A stretch of DNA of 64,000 nucleotides, taken from Cristatella mucedo (lineage: Eukaryota; Bryozoa; Phylactolaemata; Cristatellidae). Positions 1-9,259 of the stretch are shown here, in pieces; position 1 is the first letter of the stretch, and every line of letters begins with the position of its first letter. The position numbers were made by a program, and so were the translations under genes. Location of the stretch: the NCBI GenBank assembly GCA_009760855.2, contig WPIO01000131.1, forward strand, positions 1-64,000, written 5' to 3'. The notes beneath the pieces are model-generated. The model made no database searches. It saw only the letters and a list, made by a program, of their open reading frames with translations, and was not told the DNA's origin.

Positions 1-66
1 CAAAGTAACTGTGAGTTTATATTTATATATATATATGTGTATTTTTTTACGTATATATATACACGT
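1..66. repeat. End of an upstream array unit, running into TA-rich DNA
   Basis: The first 25 or so bases (caaagtaactgtgagtttat) match the same point in the array units at about 23133-23152, and more loosely at 49030-49043. The window therefore starts inside another unit, and the array continues upstream. The rest is TA microsatellite that was later split by the hAT insertion. Confidence 0.7.
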
Positions 67-74
67 ATAAATAT
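67..74. repeat. hAT target-site duplication, left copy
   Basis: The 8 bases ATAAATAT lie immediately before the left terminal repeat, and the same 8 bases follow the right terminal repeat at 3286-3293. They fit the hAT target consensus nTnnnnAn. A perfect 8-bp duplication marks a real insertion and suggests it is not ancient, although the TA-rich setting makes chance similarity somewhat easier. Confidence 0.85.
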
Positions 75-180
75 TAGGGCTGTACCGGATTTGATTTTTT
101 CAAATTCGGCCGGAGCCGGATTTGCCGGATTTTTGATGACAAATACGGCCGGAGCCGGAGCCGGATTTGTTCATCGGACA
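75..180 (+). repeat. Left terminal and subterminal repeats of the hAT element
   Basis: The terminal inverted repeat starts TAGGGCTGTACCGGA at 75. It is followed by two clusters of GCCGGAGCCGGATTTG-like motifs at about 107-128 and 148-170. The motif lies in the same orientation at both element ends. Known hAT elements use such subterminal repeats as transposase binding sites; binding here is inferred. Confidence 0.8.
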
Positions 181-501
181 AATTTTTACCATTTGTACTA
201 CCAAGTTTTTACTTGAGGATATATACTACAATAAATATTTAATTAAAAAAATATTATTAATAATAAGTAGCATCATTGTCTTTTGCTGTTTGTTTATTTT
301 TGTGTAATAGGTGTTGCTGTGGGAGACCTCAGTGATAATCGTATAGCAGTGACATTTTATTAAAAAATTGAGTAAACATTTTTTACATCATAATATTGGT
401 AATAACACACAAAAAATGAAAAGAGACTAAAGTTCAAAATTCAAAAATACAAAAATAAGTACTGTAATTTTATATATTTTTCATACATTTGTTTCTTAAA
501 T

Positions 502-2424
502 TTATTTCATCAGTTTTGAATTATATTTGAGAAATATCAGTCGAGCTGCATTCTCTGGCAGAAGTGAACTTCGATGATCACTGAGGACTTCCCCAGCAAC
601 ACTGAACAAACGTTCTGAAGGTACACTTGTTGGTGGAGCACCCAAATAAACGCGAGCTACTGTTGCCAGAGCTGGCAGTCGTTCCCTGTTCTGTCTCCAC
701 CACTGTAGTGGATCAGCCTCTCTGTTTATTAATGGCTCTGCCAAGTATTTGTTCAGCTGACTGTCAATGTCTGGTTGTTGCTCACTGCCTGTGGTACCAG
801 CAGTAGATTGAACAATGTCATCAAAACATTCCCAAAGTACTGATGATTGAGAAGAATTATCCAGCCGGGCTTGCTTGGCTGGAATTTCTTCATTTGTGTC
901 AACCTGCCGCTCAGACTGATTTTTGTGGCTTCCATCTTGCACAGTTTCTATCTGCCCTGTCAATTCATTGAATGCAAGCAGAACCCTTGCTTTTGTAGCT
1001 GTCAGTGTAGCTTCTGATGAGAAGAATTTTGTTTTGAATCGTGGATCAATCATTGTCGCCACTGTATACAGGGCTTCCTGCTCGATACTGTCAAAGCGTT
1101 CATTCAATGAGTTGATTAGGGTTGACCTCATAGTCTTTACACCTGCATCTGTGCAGTCCTTCTTCAACAGGTTCCGCAGAGCTGTTACAATAGGAATAAC
1201 TAGTGATATACGTGCTGCTTCACGGCTAACTTCTCTTGTTGCCTCTTCAAACGGAGCAAGCACGGACACAGCATTTTCAGCCACGGACCACTGATGTGCA
1301 GTTGGGCAGGAAGTGCCAACGACTTCTGAACAGTAGAGGGTTAATGCACGACGCTGTTCACATAGACGACGCAGCATGTAAAACGTTGAGTTCCATCTTG
1401 TGCTCACGTCTTGTAACAGCTGGTGGTCTGGCAAACCCAGTTCAGCCTGCAACTCCTTGAACCGACCACTCGCAGATGAAGAATGTTTAAAATGACCAAC
1501 TAATTTCTTTCCGATACTTATTATGTCTGATACTCCCCGCTGACTGAGCAATCCGTCATGCACACATAACTGCATGGTATGTGCAAAGCACCCGAAGCTT
1601 TTTATGTTGGCATCACGAAAACATTTTGATATGTTCGCCGCATTGTCTCGAAGTACGACATGACAGCGTCCAAAGCTAATGTTCCATTTGTCAAGCATCT
1701 GCTGAAAGGCAGTCATCAGTCCAGCAGCAGTGTGATGACCAGCAAATGGCATGCAATCCAACACAAAACTCATGTTTTCAAACTCCTCTGTCAGCCAATG
1801 GGCAGTTAAGCCCATGAATGATTGCACAGTATTGTCTGCTGTCCATGTATCAGTGGTAAAAGACAGAAACGGAGTAGTTGCTGGATCGAGTATTACCAAC
1901 AGCTGGGTGCAAACTTCATCATTAATTTCAGGAATGACTCTCTCTGCAAAATATTTTCGTGATGGAACAGTGTAACGCCTCTCTAAAACTCCCATGAGTT
2001 CAACAAAGCCTGCCTTCTCAACAATCTGAACCGGTTGCATATCTGTTATTATCATCTTAGCAATGGCACGGTGAATTCTCACTGATGAGCTGTTATTGAT
2101 ATCCCATACTTTCATGCATGCAACTTGTTCGGGAATCGTTTTCTGGATCATGACTTTGCCTATTGCACCAGGTGTAACATTCGGCAGTGCTGCAGTTTCA
2201 GCCTTCTTCTTTGCATTAGCAATTTTGGTTTGCATTTCGTTGTATTCTTTATAATGTTTTGAGCGAAGATGTGTCAGCATGGCCGAAGTTGAAAATTTTT
2301 TGGGCTCATCTGGTTTACCACGTGACAAGATGCTTGGACACAGCAAACACTGGGATTTTGAGCTGTCACCGTCCTTTTCTCTGAAGTATTCCCAAACTGG
2401 ACTGTTTTTCATTTTGTCTGTCAT
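502..2424 (-). CDS. hAT transposase with N-terminal BED zinc finger
   Basis: This is a 640-residue ORF with no internal stop or frameshift. It catalyses cut-and-paste transposition in the nucleus. Residues about 8-61 form a BED-type finger with Cys26, Cys29, His52 and His57. The RNase H-like core follows. The first acidic residue is Asp192 in FTTDTWT, and the second is Asp260 in LRDNAAN. The hAT C-x2-H signature is at Cys279/His282 in GCFAHTMQL, and the conserved STRW tryptophan is Trp344. The C-terminal hAT dimerisation region (about 555-635) includes VPSERLFS, whose Glu604 aligns with the third catalytic residue of the family. Length and motif order are normal for animal hAT/ZBED-type transposases. 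The stop codon overlaps an AATAAA on the minus strand. The start is the only Met ahead of the finger apart from Met5. Catalytic assignments are by motif position, not by alignment. Confidence 0.93.
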   Translation of the reverse strand: MTDKMKNSPVWEYFREKDGDSSKSQCLLCPSILSRGKPDEPKKFSTSAMLTHLRSKHYKEYNEMQTKIANAKKKAETAALPNVTPGAIGKVMIQKTIPEQVACMKVWDINNSSSVRIHRAIAKMIITDMQPVQIVEKAGFVELMGVLERRYTVPSRKYFAERVIPEINDEVCTQLLVILDPATTPFLSFTTDTWTADNTVQSFMGLTAHWLTEEFENMSFVLDCMPFAGHHTAAGLMTAFQQMLDKWNISFGRCHVVLRDNAANISKCFRDANIKSFGCFAHTMQLCVHDGLLSQRGVSDIISIGKKLVGHFKHSSSASGRFKELQAELGLPDHQLLQDVSTRWNSTFYMLRRLCEQRRALTLYCSEVVGTSCPTAHQWSVAENAVSVLAPFEEATREVSREAARISLVIPIVTALRNLLKKDCTDAGVKTMRSTLINSLNERFDSIEQEALYTVATMIDPRFKTKFFSSEATLTATKARVLLAFNELTGQIETVQDGSHKNQSERQVDTNEEIPAKQARLDNSSQSSVLWECFDDIVQSTAGTTGSEQQPDIDSQLNKYLAEPLINREADPLQWWRQNRERLPALATVARVYLGAPPTSVPSERLFSVAGEVLSDHRSSLLPENAARLIFLKYNSKLMK

Positions 2425-2464
2425 CTAGTTAAAAATAAAACACAATTAAAAGACTTTTGGATTT

Positions 2465-2472
2465 ATTTATAA
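2465..2472 (-). promoter_or_regulatory. Possible TATA box for the transposase gene
   Basis: The minus strand reads TTATAAATAA here, about 40 bases before the transposase ATG at 2424. This would give a very short leader. A second TATA-like site lies at about 3131-3140. Neither is confirmed, and AT-rich DNA makes chance matches easy. Confidence 0.3.
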
Positions 2473-3164
2473 GGCCGCCCTTTACGCGTATAGCCAGCAA
2501 TTTATGCGCACTGCACGCACACACACGCATTCTCCACGGCAGTCACACTGACCTGGTCCTATGTACAGAATTCAAATACGTGAATGCAGCCCCGTTTTAG
2601 GTTACGTACTTCAGCGGGGCGCGATTAACTGCCAAAAGCTGTCGCGGCACACCAGACCAACCAAAATGTGTTCAGTGACTTCTGTAGTGACGCGGTCTGG
2701 CGCTAGCAACACTGCGAACTACGCAAAACTCAAATTTCGGAAAAAAGCGCAAAAGATATACAGTGCTAGTGGTGTTGTTACCTGCACGGATTTGCAAGTT
2801 GTCTCGCCTTGGCTGCAGAGTGACTGCTATTGCAATGAAGGTATACCGTGAAGAAGTTCCGCACGCTTCCGCCAAGTGCGGCTTCGTGAGACCAAATGCA
2901 CTGCGAACGAATCTATGGTGCGGCCTGACCGACGACGGGCTGCCGCTCGCAGCGTTCCGCTCTGACGTCTGAGAATCTAACCGCTCTCGGAAACGTTCCG
3001 CCGCGAGCCGAGGTCAAAACCATGTCGTTACGACCTGACGTCGGAGTGCTCAATCAGCGTCTGAACGTCCTCTCGGCCTCCCCACCCTCTCCCGACGCAG
3101 AGCGCAGGGACGTCGGGCCAGCTCCTTCCTCTTATAAATGGAACGAGTAATGTATTCAACCAAA

Positions 3165-3285
3165 ATTCGAAAAATCCGGCCAAATCCGGCAAAGTTTTGG
3201 CCGGAGCCGGAGCCGGAGCCGGATTTGTAAATTGGCCGGAATTCGGCCGGAGCCGGAGCCGAAGCCGAATTCCGGTACAGCCCTA
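3165..3285 (-). repeat. Right subterminal and terminal repeats of the hAT element
   Basis: There are at least three blocks of the GCCGGA motif (about 3175-3190, 3200-3228 and 3232-3270). The inverted terminal repeat follows and ends ccggtacagcccta at 3285. Its first 15 bases are the exact inverse of the left end. Confidence 0.85.
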
Positions 3286-3293
3286 ATAAATAT
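3286..3293. repeat. hAT target-site duplication, right copy
   Basis: The 8 bases ATAAATAT directly follow the right terminal repeat and are identical to 67-74. Confidence 0.85.
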
Positions 3294-3352
3294 ATATATA
3301 TACGTATAAAAATTACATATATACGTATAAATATAAATATATAAATATATGA

Positions 3353-3415
<63 letters not shown>

Positions 3416-3490
3416 TATATATATATATATATATATGAATATATATATATATATATATTTATTTATTCATATATTTATATATTTATATAT
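3294..3490. repeat. TA microsatellite
   Basis: This is an imperfect (TA)n tract with short ataaatat and gaata interruptions; the longest pure run is about 3358-3412. It is the continuation of the tract before the hAT element. It stands where other units have TG (14671) or mixed TA/GA (49044) repeats. Confidence 0.9.
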
Positions 3491-3850
3491 AGGCATTTCG
3501 TTTTCGGTAGGCATTTGGTGTTCGGCAGACTTGGTCTCACGTAACAAAGAGAAAGCGGGAAGCATAGCAGAGTCAGGAGAGCAGTTGAGGTAGTGAGTGA
3601 GTACCCTATCACTACTGTTATTTTGAGTCGCACACTTATCACCGAGCACATTGCGACGGTCGACCTAAGAGTGTGCAGATCGAAATAATCTAACAGGAGG
3701 TACCTAACCTCGGGTGACTGAACGCACTAGGTCATAGCTTTCAACTGGCTAGCTCAGTTCTTACCAAAAAGTGAATGCATGCACCGTTCCGTCTTACTCC
3801 ATTGCCATAGCATCCCGCAAGAAAACTGGCGCTCGGTCTGCATTGTCAGG
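3490..3850 (-). repeat. Outer-copy flank with an L2 family B 3' remnant
   Basis: About 3490-3600 is the antisense of the L2 family B 3' region, as at 23640-23740. The rest (3600-3850) matches 52250-52500 closely, including a stretch from gagcacattgcgacgg onward. It contains no gene. Confidence 0.6.
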
Positions 3851-3854
3851 CCCT

Positions 3855-4455
3855 CTCAAGGCCTCTCAAGTCTGTCATGAGCATCGCAGTTGTCCCTTGG
3901 AGCCACTTCTTACAGTCAAGCTGAGCATTGAATTCAAAGTTGTTTTACTCCCATTTAGGTCTCTTCATTATCTGGTCCCAGCATAGCAATCAGGTCTACT
4001 CCACCGCCATGTTATGCAAGTAAAGCTCGCTTTCCCGAATCAAGCTAACTTACCTGCATCTCATACGAGCTTCAAATCCTTTAGAGACCATGCCTTTAGT
4101 TCCTATGCTCCCAAAGCCTGGGGCTCACTGCCAACCGACGTTTTTATATCCCCTAATTTGACGACAACTTAAAAAGGAGCTAAAAGCTTACTTATTTATC
4201 ACAGCATTTAGTAAGTTCTTGTAATGTTTCCTTTATGCACGTATGCGTGTTGACGCAGTGCATGCTACTACTAACCATATTTGCATGCCGACCCTGTGCA
4301 TGTCACCTCTAACCACTTTACATTTGTCTACATTATGTATCCTATCACGAACCGTACGATCGTGCGACCTTTACAGCATATTTAACGGGCCTGGAAAGAG
4401 ATTAAGTTCTCGGAGGGTGATATATAAATGTGTAATGATTACTATCATTAACCTC
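3855..4455 (+). mobile_element. L2 family A 3' fragment
   Basis: Broken frames still show the C-terminal L2 signature SFKSFRDHAFSSYAPKAW, followed by the family A 3' untranslated region and its characteristic end, cctggaaagagattaagttc. It is the counterpart of 53280-53885 in the right outer copy. It is 5' truncated and non-coding. Confidence 0.7.
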
Positions 4456-4719
4456 GCCCAGTGTATCTATGTCTTGTTCGCACTGAAACAAAATTTGCTC
4501 ATCAGCTAGTTATAGGTGTCTTCAAGAGCAACCTTGATATTATTCGTGCTGTCACTGCTCTAGCTCATCGACAGCACATCTACTTCCCTTTGCTGACCGG
4601 TCCATCCACCAGCGATGAGCGGCTGCTTCTATTCTTCTGTTCCTATTCTTCTTCGCTTCCGTTCGTTGATGCTCCGTTCTCTAGGGAAATGCTCTGGCTG
4701 CACCCTATCGTGCCACGGT
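4456..4719. other. Intergenic, no gene seen
   Basis: The segment is shared with 54820-55010 in the right outer copy. It lies between two L2 fragments and may be 5' L2 sequence too diverged to read. I see no supported coding region. Confidence 0.4.
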
Positions 4720-5830
4720 AATTTTTAGGGTTTATACTCTCCCTTTTACCGCTGTGATTGCCAAGCACAATCTAGACTTTCACTTACTTCTATGCAGATG
4801 ACACTCAGCTGTACCTTTGCTTTCAACTGTCCCATCCTTCAAGCAAATCAAATTCTCTCAAGTCCATTGCTGACTGTATTGATGCCACTTGCACACGAAT
4901 GGCAGCAAGTTTTCTGAAATTAAATGATGATCAACCTAACTTTTTAGTTATGGGCAAACCAAGTGCGATTCAGATATTGGAAAGGCTGACGCTTAAAACC
5001 GGCTTTGCCAACATATCCTCTCTCGAACCTACACTAAATTTAGGTGTCATGTTCCAAGGTGACCAAGGTTAGACGACCACATCAGCTCCACAATCAAGTC
5101 TGCCTAGTTTCGGCTACATAAAATCGCTAAAATTTAGGCTTGTTCAGATATGATTGCCACATCAAAATTGTTCCATGCACTTGTGACATCCCGTCTTGAC
5201 TTTTGTAATACACTGATTAGTGGCCTACCGGCATGTGCAATCAGGCAGTTACAACTCGTGCAAAACTGTGCAGCTAGGCTTGTCTGTTGTGAGCGTCGCC
5301 GTGCCCACATCACAACACTTCTCGCCGACATGCACTGGCTCTTAGTCTAACGCACCGTTTTCATGGTTTTGTCACTAACTTGTAGGTTCCTTCATTCTTT
5401 GGCTCCAGCCTTCCATCAGATCTACTCCTCCACCAGGTTAAGCACCTCAAATCCTTTGGAAACCATGCCTTTAGTTCGTATTCTCCCTAAGCCTAGAACT
5501 CACTTCCGACTTGCGTCATGACATCTCCTGACTTACCCACATTTAAAAAGAAACTAAAAACGCATCTATTTTTATAGCATGTAGTAGGTCCCGGTGATTC
5601 GACCTTTATGTGTTTATGCCTGCTGCCACTGTTGCATGCTGCCACTAATCACACTTGCATGCTGACCTTGTGCTTGTCACCCCTAACCAAGGTTTTCTTG
5701 TTGTTTATCATGTATCATGATACCACTCACCATTCGATCGTGTTTTCTTCGCAGCAAATGTAAAGCGCCTAGAAAGAGGTTGAGTTCTCTTGGGGCCCTA
5801 TATCATGTGTAGTATTAATATTATTATTAC
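4720..5830 (+). mobile_element. L2 family A fragment, end of RT to 3' tail
   Basis: Frames with stops and shifts read through the region just after the RT active site (LVMGKPSAIQILERL), then FVTSRLDFCNTLISGLPACA and LQLVQNCAARLVCCERR, then the C-terminal region. The 3' untranslated region ends in cctagaaagaggttgagttc and an ATT-rich tail. It matches 55020-56110. The product is dead. Confidence 0.8.
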
Positions 5831-5837
5831 GGAGGGC

Positions 5838-5975
5838 GATCATCTTGTTGTTTATTAAGCATGCCATCATTAACCATTCCATCGTGCTTGCTTTGAAGCA
5901 AATGTCAAGTGCCCAAAAAGAGATTAAGATCTTTGATGGTGCTATATCAAATGTATTATTATTATTATTAATATT
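5838..5975 (+). mobile_element. Second L2 family A 3' tail
   Basis: This is a short 3' untranslated fragment with the ending aaaaagagattaagatcttt, then a (TTA)n tail at 5950-5975. It directly follows the previous element in the same orientation, so two tails lie in tandem. The same tandem occurs at 56110-56262. Confidence 0.7.
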
Positions 5976-6317
5976 ATTACCACCCATGCTGCTACCTGGT
6001 TGCTCAGCACAGAACGGAAGCTAGTAGCTTGCAGATCAAACAGTGAGTAGTCAACAGCAGATCAAAAATCCAAAGGACGCGAGAAGGATCGTAGCGGCAA
6101 ACCAAGAATCTAATGCGGGTGTAAAATGGAAGGAGTGAAAATTAAAAAGTAAAAATTTGCTATTGAACTACTATGGCTGGTGAGCTATAGTGTAGGATGT
6201 GGTACCTGCAAGCAGCTAACAATGAACATTTAAGCAGTGCTCTGATCCATTGATGTTCATATTATTCGATCACGCTAAAGCTAGAGCTAGGTTGTTGAAA
6301 AGCGGTTTTTTAATGTC

Positions 6318-6358
6318 GCATTGGCCTATTGGCTAAAAGGCCATAAAGCCTATAAATC
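6318..6358 (+). promoter_or_regulatory. G1 core promoter: inverted CCAAT pair and TATA box
   Basis: Two ATTGG (inverted CCAAT) motifs at 6320-6324 and 6328-6332 are followed by TATAAAT at 6351-6357. The block, and about 350 bases upstream of it, recurs in all six gene copies. The TATA box lies about 180 bases before the exon 1 ATG. The predicted start of transcription is therefore near 6380, with a leader of about 150 bases. Promoter activity is inferred from motif order and conservation. Confidence 0.6.
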
Positions 6359-6535
6359 AAAACAGTCCTTTTGATGATCTATCGACTTTCGTAATAAGTC
6401 GTGCCTCTGCAGCAGCTGACAATTTTAATACTAGACAATTGCACGAGTCCCGCTCTCATTCAGTGCCCAGTGGCAGAAGGCTTCTAACGGTTTTTTGGGA
6501 CGCCTCAGCTGCAGCACCAGCAGCCAGCCGAGAGT

Positions 6536-6565
6536 ATGAGCGCCGGATCAAGCTCGACATCGCAG
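6536..6565 (+). CDS. G1 exon 1 (10 codons)
   Basis: The ATG opens MSAGSSSTSQ and runs into CAG|GTGCGT, a good vertebrate/invertebrate-type donor in phase 0. Exon 2 at 8897 also starts in phase 0, so joining keeps the frame. Without splicing the frame stops at 6614-6616. The same exon occurs in all six copies, with MGARSSSTLK in the inner ones. The gene model is inference from splice consensus, phase and conservation. Confidence 0.5.
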
Positions 6566-7236
6566 GTGCGTTCGTTCGTGCTCAGCCTGCGTGCACAGGT
6601 GGTTACAGTCATCCGTTGAAGCAGACCGTTTAGCCTGTCGCTTCCCTTATGGTGCTGCTTGAGATTCTTCGTCAGCATGGCTGGGGCCGGTGACAGGGCG
6701 GGCGGGCAGGCCGTGTTCAACCCCCTCACCCGCTTCGCTGTCTCGTGTTCGAAAGGCGAATTTTGGCAAAAACGACAAGTGCCGCCAAGAAACAAACCGT
6801 TTTTCCTATCGATATTGGCCCTTGGACTCGCGGCCGTAGGAGATTTAGTAGAAATGGCGTCTTTGCTCCGCCAAACGCCTTGAGTCCTTAGGGTGGCTGC
6901 CAAAACTGTTTTGGGCGTGCCAGCGTAAGGACTGAGTAGTCATTAGAACAATAATAATAAAAATAATAATAGTAACAACACTTTTGTATAGCGCCCCAGA
7001 GAACTTAATCTTGGGGACAAAAATTGGCGATGACCGGTGTACTGGTGAAAGCCTAAAAGCGCCCGAAACCTGCTTCCTGCGTTCAAGCAGGCCAACACTA
7101 TGGTGGCAGCGGTCTCCAAGCTAGTGGGCAGCATTGGCGGCGATTGCTAGGACAGCCTGAAACACCTGTTACTTAAAAACAAATTTCTAAACTTTGGTTA
7201 CTCAAACAAGGTAACAACTCTCAGTGGCGTATATAG

Positions 7237-7268
<32 letters not shown>

Positions 7269-8896
7269 TCATTTATTTTAATATAAATATATATATAACA
7301 ATGCAAATGTATCGAAGCTTCGCCATGAAAGATGAGCCTGATACCTTCGCTTAGATGCATCAGCTTATGTGGGTGGTGGCCAAACTCGCTCCATTTCCGA
7401 AAGCCCTAAGAGTTTCCTTCTTCAACCTGCCAAGCTCGTTCAAGCTCGCTCTTTCATGAATGAGCATGCTATCGGTGCCTCTTGTGGAGAACGTGTAACC
7501 TGAACGCTTATAGATCGCGCCGCCTGTCTCAGCCGTTGTGACGTAGGGTTGGCCTATGTAAGGGAATTGCCATCAGCTAAGACCTGCCAACCGGCAGGCA
7601 GACTATATTTTCTCTTTGCCCGAAGCCACAGCAAGCATTTTTAGGCGCTCCGAACGCATTCCAAGTCGATTCAGTATTGAGCATTTTTCACGGCTTTCAT
7701 TTTGTCGCGCCGCAGCGTTTCGTGCTGCACTCGCTGTACAGAAAATAACTTTGGCGGACTGCAGCGGATTGCCGTTTTGGCCCATGGCCATCGAGCTAAA
7801 CGGCAGATCGTAGGAGGATTTCGCGCCGTTAGCCTTTCGCCTGAAGGCAAGTAATGGTATGCTTGAACTGCTATGCAATGTAATAATTATGTGATCCCAA
7901 GTTAGAGCTCGGCACAGCCCGTTTTTGGTGGATTGGCAGCCGATTGTGGCATTCGGAAAGCAAGCAAGAGCAATCGCCTGTATTGGATGTCATATGGGCT
8001 CGACAACAATCGCTCGAGGTTTTATCCCAGCACCCCCGATTGCCGGTCAATTTTTGCTTAATCAGACTAGAGTACTGCCGATTGCATACGACAACTCGTC
8101 GCACCAGGCCAGATGATGTTGCTCCCGTGGCTGGTGAATATAAGCAAGTGAAACCGTGAGCTCTCCCGGGCTCAGTTTCCCGTTAAAATTCACCATTACT
8201 AGCGATGAATCTTACCAAAAGATGGCCGATCTTCGGTGCTTTTGGGTCGGCGATAAAACCGCAGCTACGTATCAGGAAAAAGAATTTCGCAAAAAAAATA
8301 ACCCCAATAGCGACCGTTCCAATCAAAGACACTGGAACAAACTCTAGCATTAAAGCTTCAAACCTTGCTAGCAAGTTCCAGTCTAGTTTTTGAGCTAATC
8401 ACTCTACAAAGTCAGAATTGTTTCAGGTTTTTACGACCTAGTTAGGAATGCAGACTTAGGTACAGTATCTCTGCTTGTTTTTCTCGATCTTTTGGGAGCT
8501 TTTGATGCTATCGATCCCTAAGTCCTTCTTGAGCACCACTCATCTTGCCTGGCCATCATTGGGCCAGCATTGCAATGGTCAAGATCTCACCTCAGTGGCG
8601 AAAAACGAAATATAGATGTCAATGGACAAAGATCATCTGAGGAACCTCTTAAATATGGGTTACCTCATCGATCCGCTTGGTATAGTTCTTTTAACGGTTT
8701 CCATTCTCCCTCTTGCCTTTGTAATTGTTAGGCACAGTCTTAACAGCCTTACTTAACTGCCTTGACTTAATTTGACTTGACTTAACTGCTACTCAGGTGT
8801 TGCTCACGCATTTAAACTCGTCGGCCTGCGCTGCCTAGCAGAGACTACAGTTGACCTTTATGACCTGCTTTGAACCGTGAGCTCTTTTCTTGGCAG
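6566..8896 (+). other. G1 intron
   Basis: The stretch starts GTGCGT and ends TTTTCTTGGCAG. It contains a (TA)n tract at 7234-7263 and an L2 reverse-transcriptase relic at 8305-8745. Small ORFs inside it, such as one at 6677 beginning MAGAGDRAGGQAVF, do not keep their frame across the other five copies. I see no other supported gene. Confidence 0.45.
8305..8745 (+). mobile_element. L2 reverse-transcriptase relic in the G1 intron
   Basis: Shifted frames read the central L2 RT region (LASKFQSSF, then a stretch corresponding to LDAIDSRVLLERL and GVPQGSA in better copies). It is truncated at both ends, with no 3' tail, and lacks the YADD motif. It is present at the same place in all six introns, so it pre-dates the duplications. 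Confidence 0.75.
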
Positions 8897-9259
8897 GCTC
8901 CGGAGGGCCCGCTTCAGCAGGAGCAGCCCCCGCCTTGGCAGGCTCCGGAGGGCCCACTTCAGCAGCAGCAGCCTCCTCTGAAGCCGTCTCCACCGATGCC
9001 GGCGGCAGTGGAGGAAGAAGAGCTCGTCGATGCAGCGGCGGCGGATGAGTTCTCCTCTGAGGCGGAGGCGACGGAGTCCGATGACGATGGCTATGTGGCC
9101 CCTTGTCCAAGCTTGTGCACGACGAGCGAGGACAGCAGCGACGTGGTCAGTGCTCCTGACTCGTCGCCGTCGTCTGCACCGGGTTTCAGCCACAGGGATA
9201 TCAGCGAAGAACAAAGGCGCATATTGAAGCGGTGCATCGAGAAGGCCATGCCCAAGTAA
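8897..9259 (+). CDS. G1 exon 2: acidic Ser-rich protein of unknown function
   Basis: The exon has 120 codons plus TAA. In this copy the frame has no ATG upstream of the acceptor, which favours an exon over a free-standing ORF. The acceptor is CTCTTTTCTTGGCAG|GCT in phase 0; joined to exon 1 it gives 130 residues. The order is a Gln/Pro-rich N-terminus with WQAPEGPLQQ duplicated, then an acidic stretch (EEEELVD and ATESDDDGY), then a Ser-rich segment (CTTSEDSSD), and a basic amphipathic C-terminus, DISEEQRRILKRCIEKAMPK. There is no signal peptide or membrane segment. I recognise no family. Acidic plus Ser-rich plus a basic helix might suit a nuclear or regulatory role, but that is a guess. Confidence 0.6.
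   Translation, partial: APEGPLQQEQPPPWQAPEGPLQQQQPPLKPSPPMPAAVEEEELVDAAAADEFSSEAEATESDDDGYVAPCPSLCTTSEDSSDVVSAPDSSPSSAPGFSHRDISEEQRRILKRCIEKAMPK

Larger units (their letters stand above)
75..3285 (-). mobile_element. Complete hAT DNA transposon
   Basis: The element is 3211 bp. Its ends are inverted repeats that agree over the first 15 bases (TAGGGCTGTACCGGA) and are flanked by identical 8-bp duplications. It carries one long transposase ORF on the minus strand (502-2424). Both subterminal regions (about 100-175 and 3175-3265) are packed with copies of a GCCGGA motif, the kind of clustered subterminal repeat that hAT transposases bind. About 740 bases between the transposase start and the right subterminal region are GC-richer than the surroundings and hold no convincing second gene; they presumably act as promoter and leader. 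The element interrupts the TA microsatellite of an array unit. All parts expected of an autonomous copy are present. Confidence 0.93.

Noticed and set aside
923-1294. Plus-strand ORFs inside the hAT element (923, 1236, 1751)
   Set aside because: They are opposite-strand shadows of the transposase gene.
6677-6883. Small ORF beginning MAGAGDRAGGQAVF in the G1 intron, with a hydrophobic stretch
   Set aside because: G6 keeps a similar frame, but inner units shift it through homopolymer changes, and no inner copy has the same start; not enough support for a gene.
8858-9214. Arg-rich minus-strand ORFs opposite exon 2 in every copy
   Set aside because: They mirror the GC-rich codons of exon 2; their starts and ends change between copies and they have no splice or promoter support.
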